DNA of 64,000 bases, from the NCBI GenBank assembly GCA_003049465.1, contig PYSS01000043.1, positions 186,001-250,000 on the forward strand, given 5' to 3'. The notes below the pieces were generated by a model. That model worked only from the letters and a program-made list of their open reading frames with translations. It did not search any database and was not told the origin of the DNA. This document shows, piece after piece, positions 43,083 through 53,339 of the stretch. Source of the stretch: Magnaporthiopsis rhizophila. Its lineage: Eukaryota; Ascomycota; Sordariomycetes; Magnaporthales; Magnaporthaceae. Position 1 is the stretch's first letter; each line of letters starts with the position of its first letter. The position numbers were made by a program, and so were the translations under genes.

Positions 43083-44590
43083 TTGGCTGTTGAGGGCGTT
43101 GGTCGCTGTATCTCTGCGGAGAGTGTCTTTGGCTGGATGATATGCTCGCTTGGCGGATGTGGTATGGCTCGAAGGCTGGTGTGTGTATGACGATTTGCTG
43201 AGTTGGAGATCCTTTCCGAAGAACGGTACTCGAGGGTGATGTTGAGTCCGTTCCAAGAACACCCGGATAGAGCGGTGCTAACCGCCTTATTTATAGCCAG
43301 CTTTTCCCCTATCGATGCAGCAGTATTGTGCCTTTCTTATGAATGGAGACTTGGATTTGTTCCTAAGCGTATTCACTGCTCTTTTGACAAAAGACACTGG
43401 TGAGGGCCAAACAATACTGAAGCCGTACTGACATTAGACTGAACTATATAATAAAGGAATGTATACCAAGTGACTCTGCTATTCACTTCCCCCTGCCCTG
43501 TCAGGGACGGCAAACATTTTCCGGATTCCCCAATCTCCCATCGGAGGTGGCATTCCATGGCCGCGTTGTGAAGCGTTTTGGAGAGTTCCGAGGGAATTAG
43601 AAGCAAAAAGGAAAAAGGAATTGATCAAATCCAGGAGGGTGCGGTGGGCGTATCGATATCGGGCTCGTCCCATCGGCTCATGGGATTGGGATGTGAAGAG
43701 GTGATGATATGCCTCGATTTGGAATGGCCGTGCCGTCTGGATCGAGATCCAGGTCAGTATTGCCTCTTGGCGCTCCCAACTCGTCTCTTGTCAAGGGTAG
43801 ACACCTGCAGGTCTGGTAAGGGGCTCAAGAAAGCGAGGAGTCGGATAACACGTGACATGGCGCCGATGCCTGTGAGTTCAGGGGTATGTATAGCCTCAGG
43901 GGTCGAGGCAAGGCTGGGCCTTCCAACGCAACAAACAGCCCTCTGCAGCGGCGAGACGCTTTCGGTATGGGTCTATAGTGCATGGGAATTGGGTATGGTC
44001 TTTTGCTTCTGCGACGTCATTGCGGCCGGGGAATCGAATCAGAGCACCATCATCACGGCGAACGAATATGCCCGAGGTCAACGGCGGATGCGGGCTTTGA
44101 ACAACACCACATGTTTCTATCTGCACCCTTGCCGTCGCATCGAGTAGAAAGCGGTGTTTCTGCTTGACTTGCACTGGCTGCTCAGCTAATGATTCGTCAG
44201 GAAATGTTGGCTACATGAAAGTAAGTTTGGGTTTGAGGCCAGTTTGCGCCTTGGTTGGTGGTATCAACGACTGCGCCGGATGAAACCAGGTTATTTCTAG
44301 TTTGGATGGCGAACTGATGTGATTAAAACGACTTCAGTTATGCTTGCTTAAGTGACCGCATGTCGATGGGGTATCTAGTCTTGGTGTCGGGCCATCGTAT
44401 CAACGAAATGCCCAGCGCGGGGTCGTGAAACCACACCCGTTTCTGGTTAGAAACGAGCGTCACCAACGCGAGGAGCGTCACATATTCCCAGCGGTCTACA
44501 AATTCGTACATCTCTAGGCATGAGCAGATGGTTTCCCTGGCCGAGAAATTGTGAAGGGAAAAAACACCATTTACCGGAGAAGCGGTCAAA
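43083..44590. promoter_or_regulatory. Divergent upstream region between the small unknown gene and the FAD oxidoreductase
   Basis: About 1.5 kb between divergent starts. A plus-strand frame (43578-44147) has no recognisable features. I see no clear TATA box or other named site. Confidence 0.45.
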
Positions 44591-46145
44591 ATGGACGAAC
44601 GAGCCAAGATCAAGGTGACGCTCCCACGCCCCAACCCAACGCCGAGTTACTGGCAAGACCCGCCCGACGAAATCGCCAACCTCCGGTCGACGCCGGAGCT
44701 GCCCCCGACGGCGGACGTCGTCGTCATCGGGAGCGGCATCACCGGCGCCGCCGTGGCCTGGCACCTCCTCCTCGAGTCTGGCGGCGGTGGCGTGGGAGCT
44801 TCGGTTGTCATGCTAGAGGCGCGCCAGCTCTGCTCGGGCGCGACGGGCCGCAACGGCGGCCACACGAAAGCGGGGTCATACCGCAGCTTCGCCGAGAACG
44901 CGGCGTCGCTCCCCGGCGGCGCGGCGGCGGCGGCCCAAATCGCGCGCCTGGAGCTGGCCAACGTGCGCGCCGTGCACGCCTTTGCGGCGGACCACGGCAT
45001 CCACTGCGGTTCGCGCCCCTGCGACACGGTCGATGTGGTCCTGGACCGGGACGAGTGGGACCGCGCGCAGGCTGGCGTGGCCGCCCTGCGCGCCGCGCTC
45101 GGGCCCGACGACGACGCGGCCGAGTATGCGCTCTGCTCGGCCGAGGAGATGCGGGAGAGGTACTTTTGCGCCGATGTCGCCGGCACCGGCTTGTTTGGCG
45201 GCGTCCGCTACCCGGCCGGGAGCATCTCGGCGTACAGGTTCGCCGTCGGGGTGCTGAAGCTCTGCATCGAGCGCGGGCTCCAGGTCCACGCCAACACGCC
45301 CGCCGTGAAGCTGGAGAGGATCGCAACGAGGAAAGACGGGGGGTCCGCGGCGAAGTGGAAGGTCACGACGCCGCGGGGCACCATCGCGGCGCGGCGCGTC
45401 GTGCTCGCCACGAACGGATACACGGCGGCGCTGCACCCGCGCTTCCAGGGCGTCGTCGTGCCGCTCCGGGGCCAGATCACGGCGCAGCGCGCGGGTAGCG
45501 CCATGCCGACCGCCGGGCTGCCGGTCACCTACAGCTTCATATACCGCGGCGGTTACGAGTACATGGTCCCGTTCCCCGCGCCCGACCGCGACGGTGAGGA
45601 CATTGTCATCGGCGGCGCCCTTGCGCGCGCCGAAAAAGGGGGATTGTACGAATTTGGCACCACCGACGACACGACGCTCAACGAGGACATTAGCGAATTC
45701 CTCCGGGAGTCGACTCCTAAGTACTTTGGGGGCAACTGGGGTGATGACCACCCTGACGGCCGGGTTCGGAGTGAATGTAAGTTTTGGCTCTCCGTGTCGT
45801 TCCCCTCGCCTCGGCTCACTTTGATATCATCTAGGGACGGGCATAATGGGGTACAGTGTGGATGGATATCCGTTGGTGGGCCAAGTGCCCGCCGACGACG
45901 AAGACGAGCCGTCTTGTGACGGTCCCGACAAAGACGGGGGCTTGTGGGCCAGCTGCAGCTTTCAGGGACACGGCATGGTGCTCTGCTGGATGTCGGCCAA
46001 GGCGCTGGTGGATATGATGCAAGGGAGAGACGACGCTGAGCTGGCAAGCTGGTTTCCCGACGCCTTTCGGCTGACGAGAGGAAGGATGAGGAAGAGCTTC
46101 AAGGTCCTAGAGCGGCTGAGTGCGGCGGACCAGTCGGGGTCGTGA
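44591..46145 (+). CDS. FAD-dependent oxidoreductase, DAO family
   Basis: Flavoenzyme of the D-amino-acid-oxidase/glycine-oxidase fold that oxidises an amine or amino acid. Exons 44591-45776 and 45835-46145, intron 58 bases (GTAAGT..CTAG) splitting a Trp codon; 498 residues. The dinucleotide-binding start is near residue 42 (ADVVVIGSGITGAAVAWHLL), followed by EARQLCSGATGRNGGH, the typical TGRNGGH flavin loop. The middle contains VVLATNGYTAALHP and the C-terminal part GIMGYSVDGYPLVGQVP and a GLWASCSFQGHGM block, the end of the FAD cradle. This order matches fungal relatives of bacterial gamma-glutamylputrescine oxidase. No signal peptide; the C-terminus (DQSGS) is not a peroxisomal SKL. It is tail to tail with the homogentisate dioxygenase, 228 bases apart. 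The substrate is unknown. Confidence 0.93.
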
Positions 46146-46373
46146 TGGGCAATCGTTTTCATGAGGGTTATTTCCATTCAACGATGATATGATGGACCAT
46201 GCTTTCATTTTATGTGAGAACTAGATTGAATAGCCAAGTCAACCAACTCCTTTGTGCCATCGCCAAAGAAAAAGAAGAAAAACAAAAGAGCCACCAGCGC
46301 GGGCTTCTTCTACGTGCATGGCTCATGCATCATACAGACGAGATGACCAGGAAAATACATCAAAGGAACTTCA

Positions 46374-47942
46374 CTAGAGCAAATGCCCATTCGTCACGGC
46401 GCCCTCGGGCTTCTTCCAGTGCACCAGGGCGCCGCCCCAGCTCGCCCTGCTGTAGTCGATCTGGACCTTCTGGCAGCTCCTGAGCCCCCAGTCGGTGACG
46501 CCGAGGATGTAGCAGGTCTCAAACATGAAGGCGCAGCTGCCCTCACCGACCTTGGCCGGCCTCAGCACGGCGTTGCGCGCGCCCTCGTAGCTGGCCGCGT
46601 CCGGGCCGTGGCCGCTCATGACGTTGTGCAGGCTCGCGCCGCCCGGGATAAAGCCGCCGGCGCCGCTCTTCTTGGCGTCGTAGTCGCCCGAGATGAGGCC
46701 CATGAACTCGCTCATGGTGTTGCGGTGGTACCACGGCGGCCGGAACGTGTCCTCGCCCACGAGCCAGCGCGGCGGGAAGATGACAAAGTCGGCCACGGCC
46801 GTGCCCGGCCGGTCCGACGGCGCCGTCAGCACCGTGAAGATGGATGGGTCCGGGTGGTCGAACGAGATGCTGCCGAGCGTGTTGAAGCGCCCGAGGTCGT
46901 ACTTGAACGGGTAGTAGTTGCCGTGCCACGCCACCACGTCGAACGGCGTGTGCTCCTGAGTCGTCGTGAAGAGCGTGTTGTTGAACTTGGTCGTCACCAG
47001 GTACCCCGTGCCGCCCTTGGCGCCCTCGGGCCGCGCGAACGCCGTCGGCCCGTGCGCCTCGCTGAAGCAGGCGACGGGCACCTGGAAGTCTCGGACGTTG
47101 GCCAGCCCGTTGGACCCGATCGGGCCCAGCTCGGGCAGGGCAAAGTGGCCCTGGTACAGCTCGAGCGCGTAACCGCGCGCGGGGCTGGTGCCTTCGGGCA
47201 GGAGCACCTGGAAGCGCATGCCGCGCGGCACCATGGCGATCTCGCCGGGCCGCACCAGGAGCCAGCCGACCTCGGTGCGGATGTCGAGCACGCCCGCCTG
47301 CGCGACGATGAGCAGGTCGCCGTCGGAGGAGTAGAAGCAGCTGTTCGTGTCCATGGACCGCCCCGCCGCGAAGACGTAGATGCCAAGCCCCTGCTTCAGC
47401 GTGGGGTCGCCCGCTCCCGCCACGAGGTGCAGGCTCGACACGAAGTCGGCGTTCGGATCGTGGTCAAACGGGTCCCAGCGGAGCTGGTTCGGGATGTAGT
47501 GTAGCCTCGGCGCGGGCGTGAACCGGGCTATCTCGTCTGTGAGCTCGTCCGCCGACATTTGGTCTGGTGTCGTCGGCTCCTCTCTCGGCGCCATGCCCTT
47601 GACGGTGAATGATGGGTGTGCGCACGAGGGGAGGATGCGGTACATCCATATCTGCTTGTTCGTATGCCGCGGTGCTGTGAACGCTGTCCCAGACAGCTTC
47701 TCGGCGTAAAGTCCAAATGGCGGCTTCTGCGGCGAGTTGTGGCCAATGGGCAAGGCCCCGGTGACAGCCTCGGATCTGTTTGACAACGACGCGTGTGTCA
47801 GTTTGGGAGGGCAAGATGGAGCGGACTGCTGCTGGCCCATGGGCGGGTCGTGGCTCTGAGCTGGGAGTACATACTCGAGGTGTGCGTCGAAGCCGCTCAA
47901 GTAGCGATACTTCTCTGGAAACTCAAACTCTGTCACGGGCAT
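46374..47942 (-). CDS. Homogentisate 1,2-dioxygenase
   Basis: Ring-opening iron enzyme of phenylalanine and tyrosine catabolism (homogentisate to maleylacetoacetate), cytosolic. Exons 47875-47942 and 46374-47775, intron 99 bases (GTATGT..AACAG) splitting a Glu codon; 489 residues, somewhat longer than the roughly 445 usual for the family. The spliced N-terminus YRYLSGFDAHLESEAVTGALP gives the canonical start. The iron site is visible: YHRNTMSEFMGLI (His and Glu ligands) and SGHGPD (second His), with PGGASLHNVM between. Other family blocks: GRSMDTNSCFYSSDGD and GEIAMVPRGMRFQV. In Aspergillus the gene (hmgA) is clustered with fumarylacetoacetase and isomerase genes; those are not here, so it may be a dispersed or second copy. 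Confidence 0.95.
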   Translation of the reverse strand: MPVTEFEFPEKYRYLSGFDAHLEYVLPAQSHDPPMGQQQSAPSCPPKLTHASLSNRSEAVTGALPIGHNSPQKPPFGLYAEKLSGTAFTAPRHTNKQIWMYRILPSCAHPSFTVKGMAPREEPTTPDQMSADELTDEIARFTPAPRLHYIPNQLRWDPFDHDPNADFVSSLHLVAGAGDPTLKQGLGIYVFAAGRSMDTNSCFYSSDGDLLIVAQAGVLDIRTEVGWLLVRPGEIAMVPRGMRFQVLLPEGTSPARGYALELYQGHFALPELGPIGSNGLANVRDFQVPVACFSEAHGPTAFARPEGAKGGTGYLVTTKFNNTLFTTTQEHTPFDVVAWHGNYYPFKYDLGRFNTLGSISFDHPDPSIFTVLTAPSDRPGTAVADFVIFPPRWLVGEDTFRPPWYHRNTMSEFMGLISGDYDAKKSGAGGFIPGGASLHNVMSGHGPDAASYEGARNAVLRPAKVGEGSCAFMFETCYILGVTDWGLRSCQKVQIDYSRASWGGALVHWKKPEGAVTNGHLL

Positions 47943-48756
47943 GTTGGGCGAATCGTCTCGGCAAGTCGATATCGAAGGTCAGACGGGTCGGAATGGTCGT
48001 CGGGTGTCGGGTGGGAAGGCTGATCGGCTGGGAGATGATGGACATTGCTCAGCAGTGCCAGTCGAAGGGACACCAGTCTCATATAGGCCGGCCATCGTGT
48101 CTGTTCCGTCGGCCTTGTGCCACGGTTTCAGCGGCACCAGGGCGTTGTCAGGACCAGGTACCACCTAGGTAGTTATCGGCGAGGGCGGCCTTGTGTGTCA
48201 GTTTCCGTTCCGCACTTGGGTTTGACGCTGCGGCGGGACGGCTACTGTCGGCAATGACGGACTCGGCTTTGGGCGAAGTGGAGTCCGGGCCAACAGGACC
48301 CGCGGAATAAAGCCAGGTTCTTCCCTTAGTAAGTCTCCGACCACCAATCGCTCAGCCACAGCACGTGCTCAAAAGTCCTTGGGATCTCCACTGATCGCTC
48401 GTTCAGACACCCTCCCATGACGCCATACTTAGGGCCCCAGCCAAACGATCTCAAAGGTCTCATGCCTGACGCAAACATCCGAACCGGCTTAAGACAAAGC
48501 GCAGCAGCAAGTCGAAAACCAATCCAACCGCCAAGCACAGATTCACCACATGCCAGTCTCCTTTTAAACTGCGATATATGATTCTCTGAATCGATTTAGG
48601 TAATTGGATTGATATGATGTCGACTCCAATGCCAGGGGCGAGAACTGGAGAGACAATGGCAATGCCATAGAGTGGGGCTCAGTCTTATGCTGTCCAAGTA
48701 CAAGGGATCCCCCGTCACGCGTATCGACGGCGAACCCGGAGCTCGAACACTGTCAT
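47943..48756. other. Intergenic: dioxygenase upstream region and 3' end of the next gene
   Basis: About 810 bases between two minus-strand genes. No protein-like frame; no clear regulatory site recognised. Confidence 0.5.
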
Positions 48757-49635
48757 TTACTCCTCGGCGTTCTTCTTCTTCTTCTTGCCGCCGCCGATGT
48801 TCCGCTCCCCAGTGCTGTCCTTGGAAAGGTGCACGATGAACCGTGTCCAGGACTCCTCCTTGTCCCACTCGAAGCCGGCCAGGTATGGTTGGTCGAGCTC
48901 GTCGTCGGCCTGTACTTTGTCCATAAGGACACGCAGTTAGCCAAGTCCCAAGGACAAAATGCCTGGTTGTTCTGGATCCAAAGGATTCAAGACTAACCCG
49001 TTTCTTGTATGCCTTGTAGATGGCGTCTAGCGCATCCTTGATGGTGACGCCCTTGAGGTTGCGTGCCGTAACCTCGAGGCCGAGAGGGAAGTGCAGGTCA
49101 ATCTTCTTGATTGGCGGGGTGGTGAGGAGCTTCTTCAGTAGTTCCTTGTCCTCGACTGTCGACGGCGAGGTGTTGATCTTCCTGTGGGGAGGGAAGAGGT
49201 TGGCGTCGAATTAGCAAGCATGCCAAACATGAGCATCGGGAGTAGCCGGTGCCGATGCAGGAACCAGCGGGGTGGCACCAAAGCAAGGCAAAGGCAAACT
49301 TACCACCCTGTCTTTTGGGTTTCCTTGGCAATCTGGATCTCGGTCCCCTCCTCCTCTGGTAGGTGTGACGTAGTGTCAGTCGGCGATCGAATTAACCCGC
49401 CATCGTGGGGGTAGATACGTAGGGGTGGGAGGAGAATGGAGACGTCGGGACATCAGGTGGTCAGGGTAATCAGTGTGCCTAGGGGGAGAGTGGACTACCA
49501 CATACCGAGGTCCTTGATGTTGAAGACGCCGCTCGCGGCGGCTGAACTCTGTCTCCGGTTGCCCTTAACAGCTTTCGGGGAAGCGGGGGACAAGCCCTCG
49601 ACGGCGGAGTCGATCTTGGACAATGGTTCCGTCAT
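48757..49635 (-). CDS. Small DUF6699-like protein (four exons)
   Basis: Exons 49506-49635, 49304-49355, 48998-49181 and 48757-48909, introns 150, 122 and 88 bases (donors GTATGT, GTAAGT, GTTAGT; acceptors CCAG, ACAG, ACAG), give 172 residues with every junction in frame. The N-terminal 45 residues are Ser/Ala/Lys-rich. Then come EEEGTEIQIAKETQKTGWKIN and the core KKIDLHFPLGLEVTARNLKG, VTIKDALDAIYKAYKKR, ADDELDQPYLAGFEWDKEESWTRFIVHLS. It ends in a Gly then Lys5 tail. The order, a short strand block with an RN-x-KGVT turn, then a DAL.AIY helix, resembles DUF6699. Function unknown; no signal peptide. I considered a ribosomal protein because of size and the basic tail, but no ribosomal family fits. 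Confidence 0.83.
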
Positions 49636-51639
49636 GTTGGGGGCGAGATTGGTTTATGTCGTAGCGGTTGCTGCGGGGTTTGGATAGTACACGATCGTAC
49701 GACCTGTCTAAGCTGAAGGTGGGAGCGAAGTTTGTTAGCAGGGGATGGGGAATTGGGCAGACAACTGGGAAGAGCAGACGACGAAAAGGGATGGGGAGAT
49801 ACGAGGACAAGCAAAGAGGTGCCGGTGACGACGCTGGCTTCGTGGTTTGGTTGGCTAGCTTACCTTGGATATCGTTCGACTTTTCTTGTGTCGGGCGGAT
49901 TGCTGTGGTAGGTCGAGTGCGTGTGAGATACGAGAGATTGGGCACAGAAAGCGATGGATGGAGAGAGGAGGGGAAGTGAGTGAAAGACGGCTTGGGTTGG
50001 GCAAAGAGGGGAAGTAAAAGAAAAAGGGTGGGAGAGGAGGGGGCAGGCGAGGGGGCTGGCACGGCCTGGTTCGGGAAGCTACCACTCGACTGAGAGGGGA
50101 CGCATACCTTCAGCCGCTGTTTGGCTGCGGAGGCGCTGTTACAGGACAGGGGGACTGGAGCTCTGCTCTCAGGCGGGCACACGCAATTGGCTGGCAAAAG
50201 TCTCGGACGACCTGGGAGTACGTATACAATGGTACTTGCAGGGGAGCTCGGGGACTTTGATCTGCTAGGCAAAACGAGCATAGCATTCCAATCCTCCCGA
50301 GGTAGCCAAAGTCACCTGGGGCGCATTCCCCTTTTTGTAGTGCACGCACGCGGTACCTCGCTCGCACTTTGGGAGCTCAGCTTGCGCAACCATAGCCGCC
50401 CGTCTTGCGCATTGTCCGGGCCGGTCGTTTTCCTGGCGTGCTCATCAGCAGGTTCTCTGGCCAGCATCCCTGCGTGAGCGCCGCCCGGGCGGGGTAAGAA
50501 AACAGGGTCACTTGACACACCACTTGATGAGTGGTATGCAGCCCAGCGCCCATCGCGTGACTGCTGGCCTGCTCTTTGAATGGCATGACCAGAACTCAAA
50601 GCAAAGCGAGCTCGCACCACCTGCGGGGTCGCCAGATCCACTGGACGACGCCTGAGATGAATCCACTCGCGGAGCACACTGGAGAGGGGCCGGCGCTTTC
50701 GCGGCTTCGCCCACAGCGGCTTAGCGCTTTGGCGTATCCGTCTCAGCGCTGCGAGTCTGGGGAAACCTGGGGAAGTGGACCCGCAAGGCGTCATTGCACG
50801 GCACTGTGGTTCACCAATTGAACCCCAACCACCTGGAAGAGGTAGAGAAGAGCTTCAGAGATTGTCAAGATGATATTTCGGTGAAAGTAAATGGAATGAC
50901 CCACAATTGTCCAAGTTGCTTTGCAGTCTGGTTCGAGTCCCTCGGCGGTGAGCAAATAAGGGAGAATGACATGAGGTTGGCCCTGCAGGTGGCATTTCTG
51001 CACAAATGAGCTTCCCCGCACGGCATGAGAAGTGGCCACAGCCCAAATGCCCACGTAACCACGCCACTCTGCCATGTTTCAGAGCCCGTTGACATGAAGC
51101 CATGTCGACTTGCCTCTCAAAGTCCCAACGCATGTTCGGCTTGACACATCCGGCTGGGAATGATCGGGCCAATTGTGTCTCATTATACTAGATGCATCTA
51201 TCAACTTATGGAAGCCAGTGAATCCGTATACGTCTTCGGAACTTATCGACATAACCTGCGCATACTCTAATGCCAGCCTCTAGTTCACGACTCTGTTGTT
51301 TAAACTTCTACATAGGTATCTACTCACAAGGGCTGCTGGAAACAGGTACGGAAAGGATACTGGGTTCCGGCTACATCTCCCGGGCATCATGTCTTAGAGC
51401 ACTGCATGCGATATACCATCACGGCCTGTACCACTCCCTTCGTGGGTACATTAGCCGCCTCGTTGCGGGAGTCCCTCCCGTCCCATAGCCACCGTGAAAA
51501 GTATTTATTGCTCCTTTGCCGGCCAACCTCGAGCATCGTAGAGCAAAGGAGCCAAGTAATAACATTATCCGTTCCCCATCCGTATTGTCAACACCGCTTC
51601 TGATCTCTGGCCCAAAAACCACGCACGACATATCGAACC
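49636..51639. other. Intergenic between the DUF6699-like gene and the small secreted protein
   Basis: About 2.0 kb between divergent starts. From about 49730 to 50100 the plus strand is purine-rich (GGGA/GAGG), so the coding strand of the minus gene is pyrimidine-rich just upstream of its start, which fits a promoter/leader. No protein-like frames; a tRNA-like B-box string at 50930-50940 was rejected. Confidence 0.5.
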
Positions 51640-52095
51640 ATGAGGCCCGTCAACGCCCTCCTCCTCCTCCTGACAACATTCGCCTCTGCCTCTGAGGTGG
51701 TAGACGTCCAGGCGCGCCAGACGGGCGGCGGCCACAACTGCAAGTGCCGCGGCTACCCTACCCCTGGCATTTTCTGCGGCAACTGCGTCTACGTCAGCAA
51801 CGGCTCCTACCTCATCTCGGAGGGTCGTTTCGATACTCACGCGTGGGTGGTTTTTTCTTTGGCTCACTTTTGCAACAAAAACCCTTGACCTGCACTATTT
51901 CTATCCCGGAGCCTGCAGTTGGTTTCGAAACACCCCCCACCCAGCCCCGTTGTATGGGGCGGTGCTGAAAGCAGGGCTCTATCTAGGTACGAGTGTGGCC
52001 ACTCGGGCGGCTGCTATGACTATGGACCAAGCAGCTCGTCTAGGTGTGGTACTTTGAACGCCCAGTGTCCACGACCGATATCGCGCCCACAATGA
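51640..52095 (+). CDS. Small secreted Cys-rich protein (8 Cys)
   Basis: Two exons, 51640-51842 and 51987-52095, joined by a 144-base intron (donor GTGGGT, acceptor TCTAG) in frame; 103 residues. A signal peptide is clear: MRPVNALLLLLTTFASASE, with a likely cut after Ala-Ser-Ala. The mature part of about 84 residues has eight Cys, in the order CKC, CGNC, then four single Cys (ECGHSGGC, RCG, QCP), enough for four disulfides, and is rich in Gly, Ser and Tyr. It contains one Asn glycosylation sequon (NGS). Without the splice the first exon runs into a stop after CNKNP; the spliced end (ECGHSGGCYDYGP) supplies the missing Cys. It looks like an effector-type or antimicrobial-type secreted protein, but no known family comes to mind. 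Confidence 0.75.
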
Positions 52096-53339
52096 GCTAG
52101 CTCATAGCTTGATCAAGCCGGGCACGGGTGGAAAAACCGGTTGGCTGTTTTGTCACTTGGGATGTGCTAGTCGGTGGCGTGGTGGCATCGACGTAGGCTG
52201 GCCGCTTTGTAGGTATATAGGTTTGGGAGGTGGGAAAATTTTATCGTTGGATATTCTGTTTGGGTCGCTTGAACTTTCTGATCAGGGTGACCAGTATGAC
52301 CAAAAAGACAATGACAAACTCTAGACCAACTAATCCTATCCAAATCCTATCGAGGACGCGGTTGTCGACATGCAGAGAGAGGACGGGCATCGTGTCGGCG
52401 GGCCGTGGGAAACTCGGGCCAGGCTCGTCGTATGGTAGTGGCGACGAATGTCAACCCGCCGGCGGGGACCGGGTTTGATGGAGACAGAAAGAAAAAAAAA
52501 AAAAAAAAAAAAAAAAAAAGGAAAAAGAAAAAAAAAAGGAAAAAAATGATAAACAAGACTTGGACGAGCTCGAAATCGACGACCTAGACCAGTTGATTTG
52601 TCTTCACTCGGGTACGAGATCCAAGAAAACTCGCGAAAAGGACATGCTGTCATATTTGATTTGGTATGGTGTTTGGGGTTACCTATATTTGGGGTGGCAT
52701 TCGGTGAAATCTATGCCTCCATCTACGATCGGCTGCTTCCCACACACAGCTCCATATTGTGTTGCTTCCAAGCAATAAATTTCCATGAATACGGCATCAA
52801 TATGCGCCCAAAGTGTTCCGAGCCAAGAATTTGGGTAGGCGTGCTACTGGCCACCTGTCCGTAAGTAAGCTAGCCCGGTATCTTAGCGCGTGGTGCAATA
52901 CAAGGATGGTGTATCTGGCGACCTGTCGGAGTCCGGAACCAACCTGGATCGAATCGGATACCTATTCAAAGACGTCTCGATTTCGTTTCTGTTGAACGTC
53001 AGCCATTATCTGAAGGGCATGTATAAAAAAAGGACTGCTGCGAAAAGAAAAAGAAGGAAGGGGATGGACCCAAAAGCAAAAACAGAAAGCATATTTCCCC
53101 TGTCCCTGATAATAAGAAGCCCCATTTCCGCTGTACCAGTACAAACACGTCCGCCGCATGAACCCCCGAATGACTCCGGATAATTCACCAACTACCCCTG
53201 AGAAGGGGGTCCCGTCCCGCCTCAAACGCTCTGTGACGAAAAGCTCACGCTCGTCGTCCGGTATCAGGTGTATACATTAAAACCCTTTCTTCTCGATCCA
53301 TCTGTATCCATATGGGGGTCTCGGTAAGACATTCTGCCC
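52096..53339. other. Intergenic, tail-to-tail gap with a poly-A tract
   Basis: About 1.24 kb between the stops of the secreted protein and RSC8. Contains poly-A 52492-52519 followed by mixed A/G sequence to about 52545. No protein-like frame. Confidence 0.55.
52492..52519. repeat. Poly-A tract of about 28 bases
   Basis: A run followed by AAG-type mixture, intergenic. Confidence 0.95.

Noticed and set aside
43578..44147. 189-codon plus-strand frame upstream of the FAD oxidoreductase
   Set aside because: No recognisable features; lies in a divergent promoter interval.
48757..49635. Small ribosomal protein (eL22-like) as identity for the four-exon gene
   Set aside because: Size and Lys tail fit, but none of the conserved ribosomal blocks are present; a DUF6699-like core fits better.
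50930..50940. tRNA B-box-like string (GGTTCGAGTCC)
   Set aside because: The flanking bases cannot form a T-stem or acceptor stem and no A box lies at the right distance.
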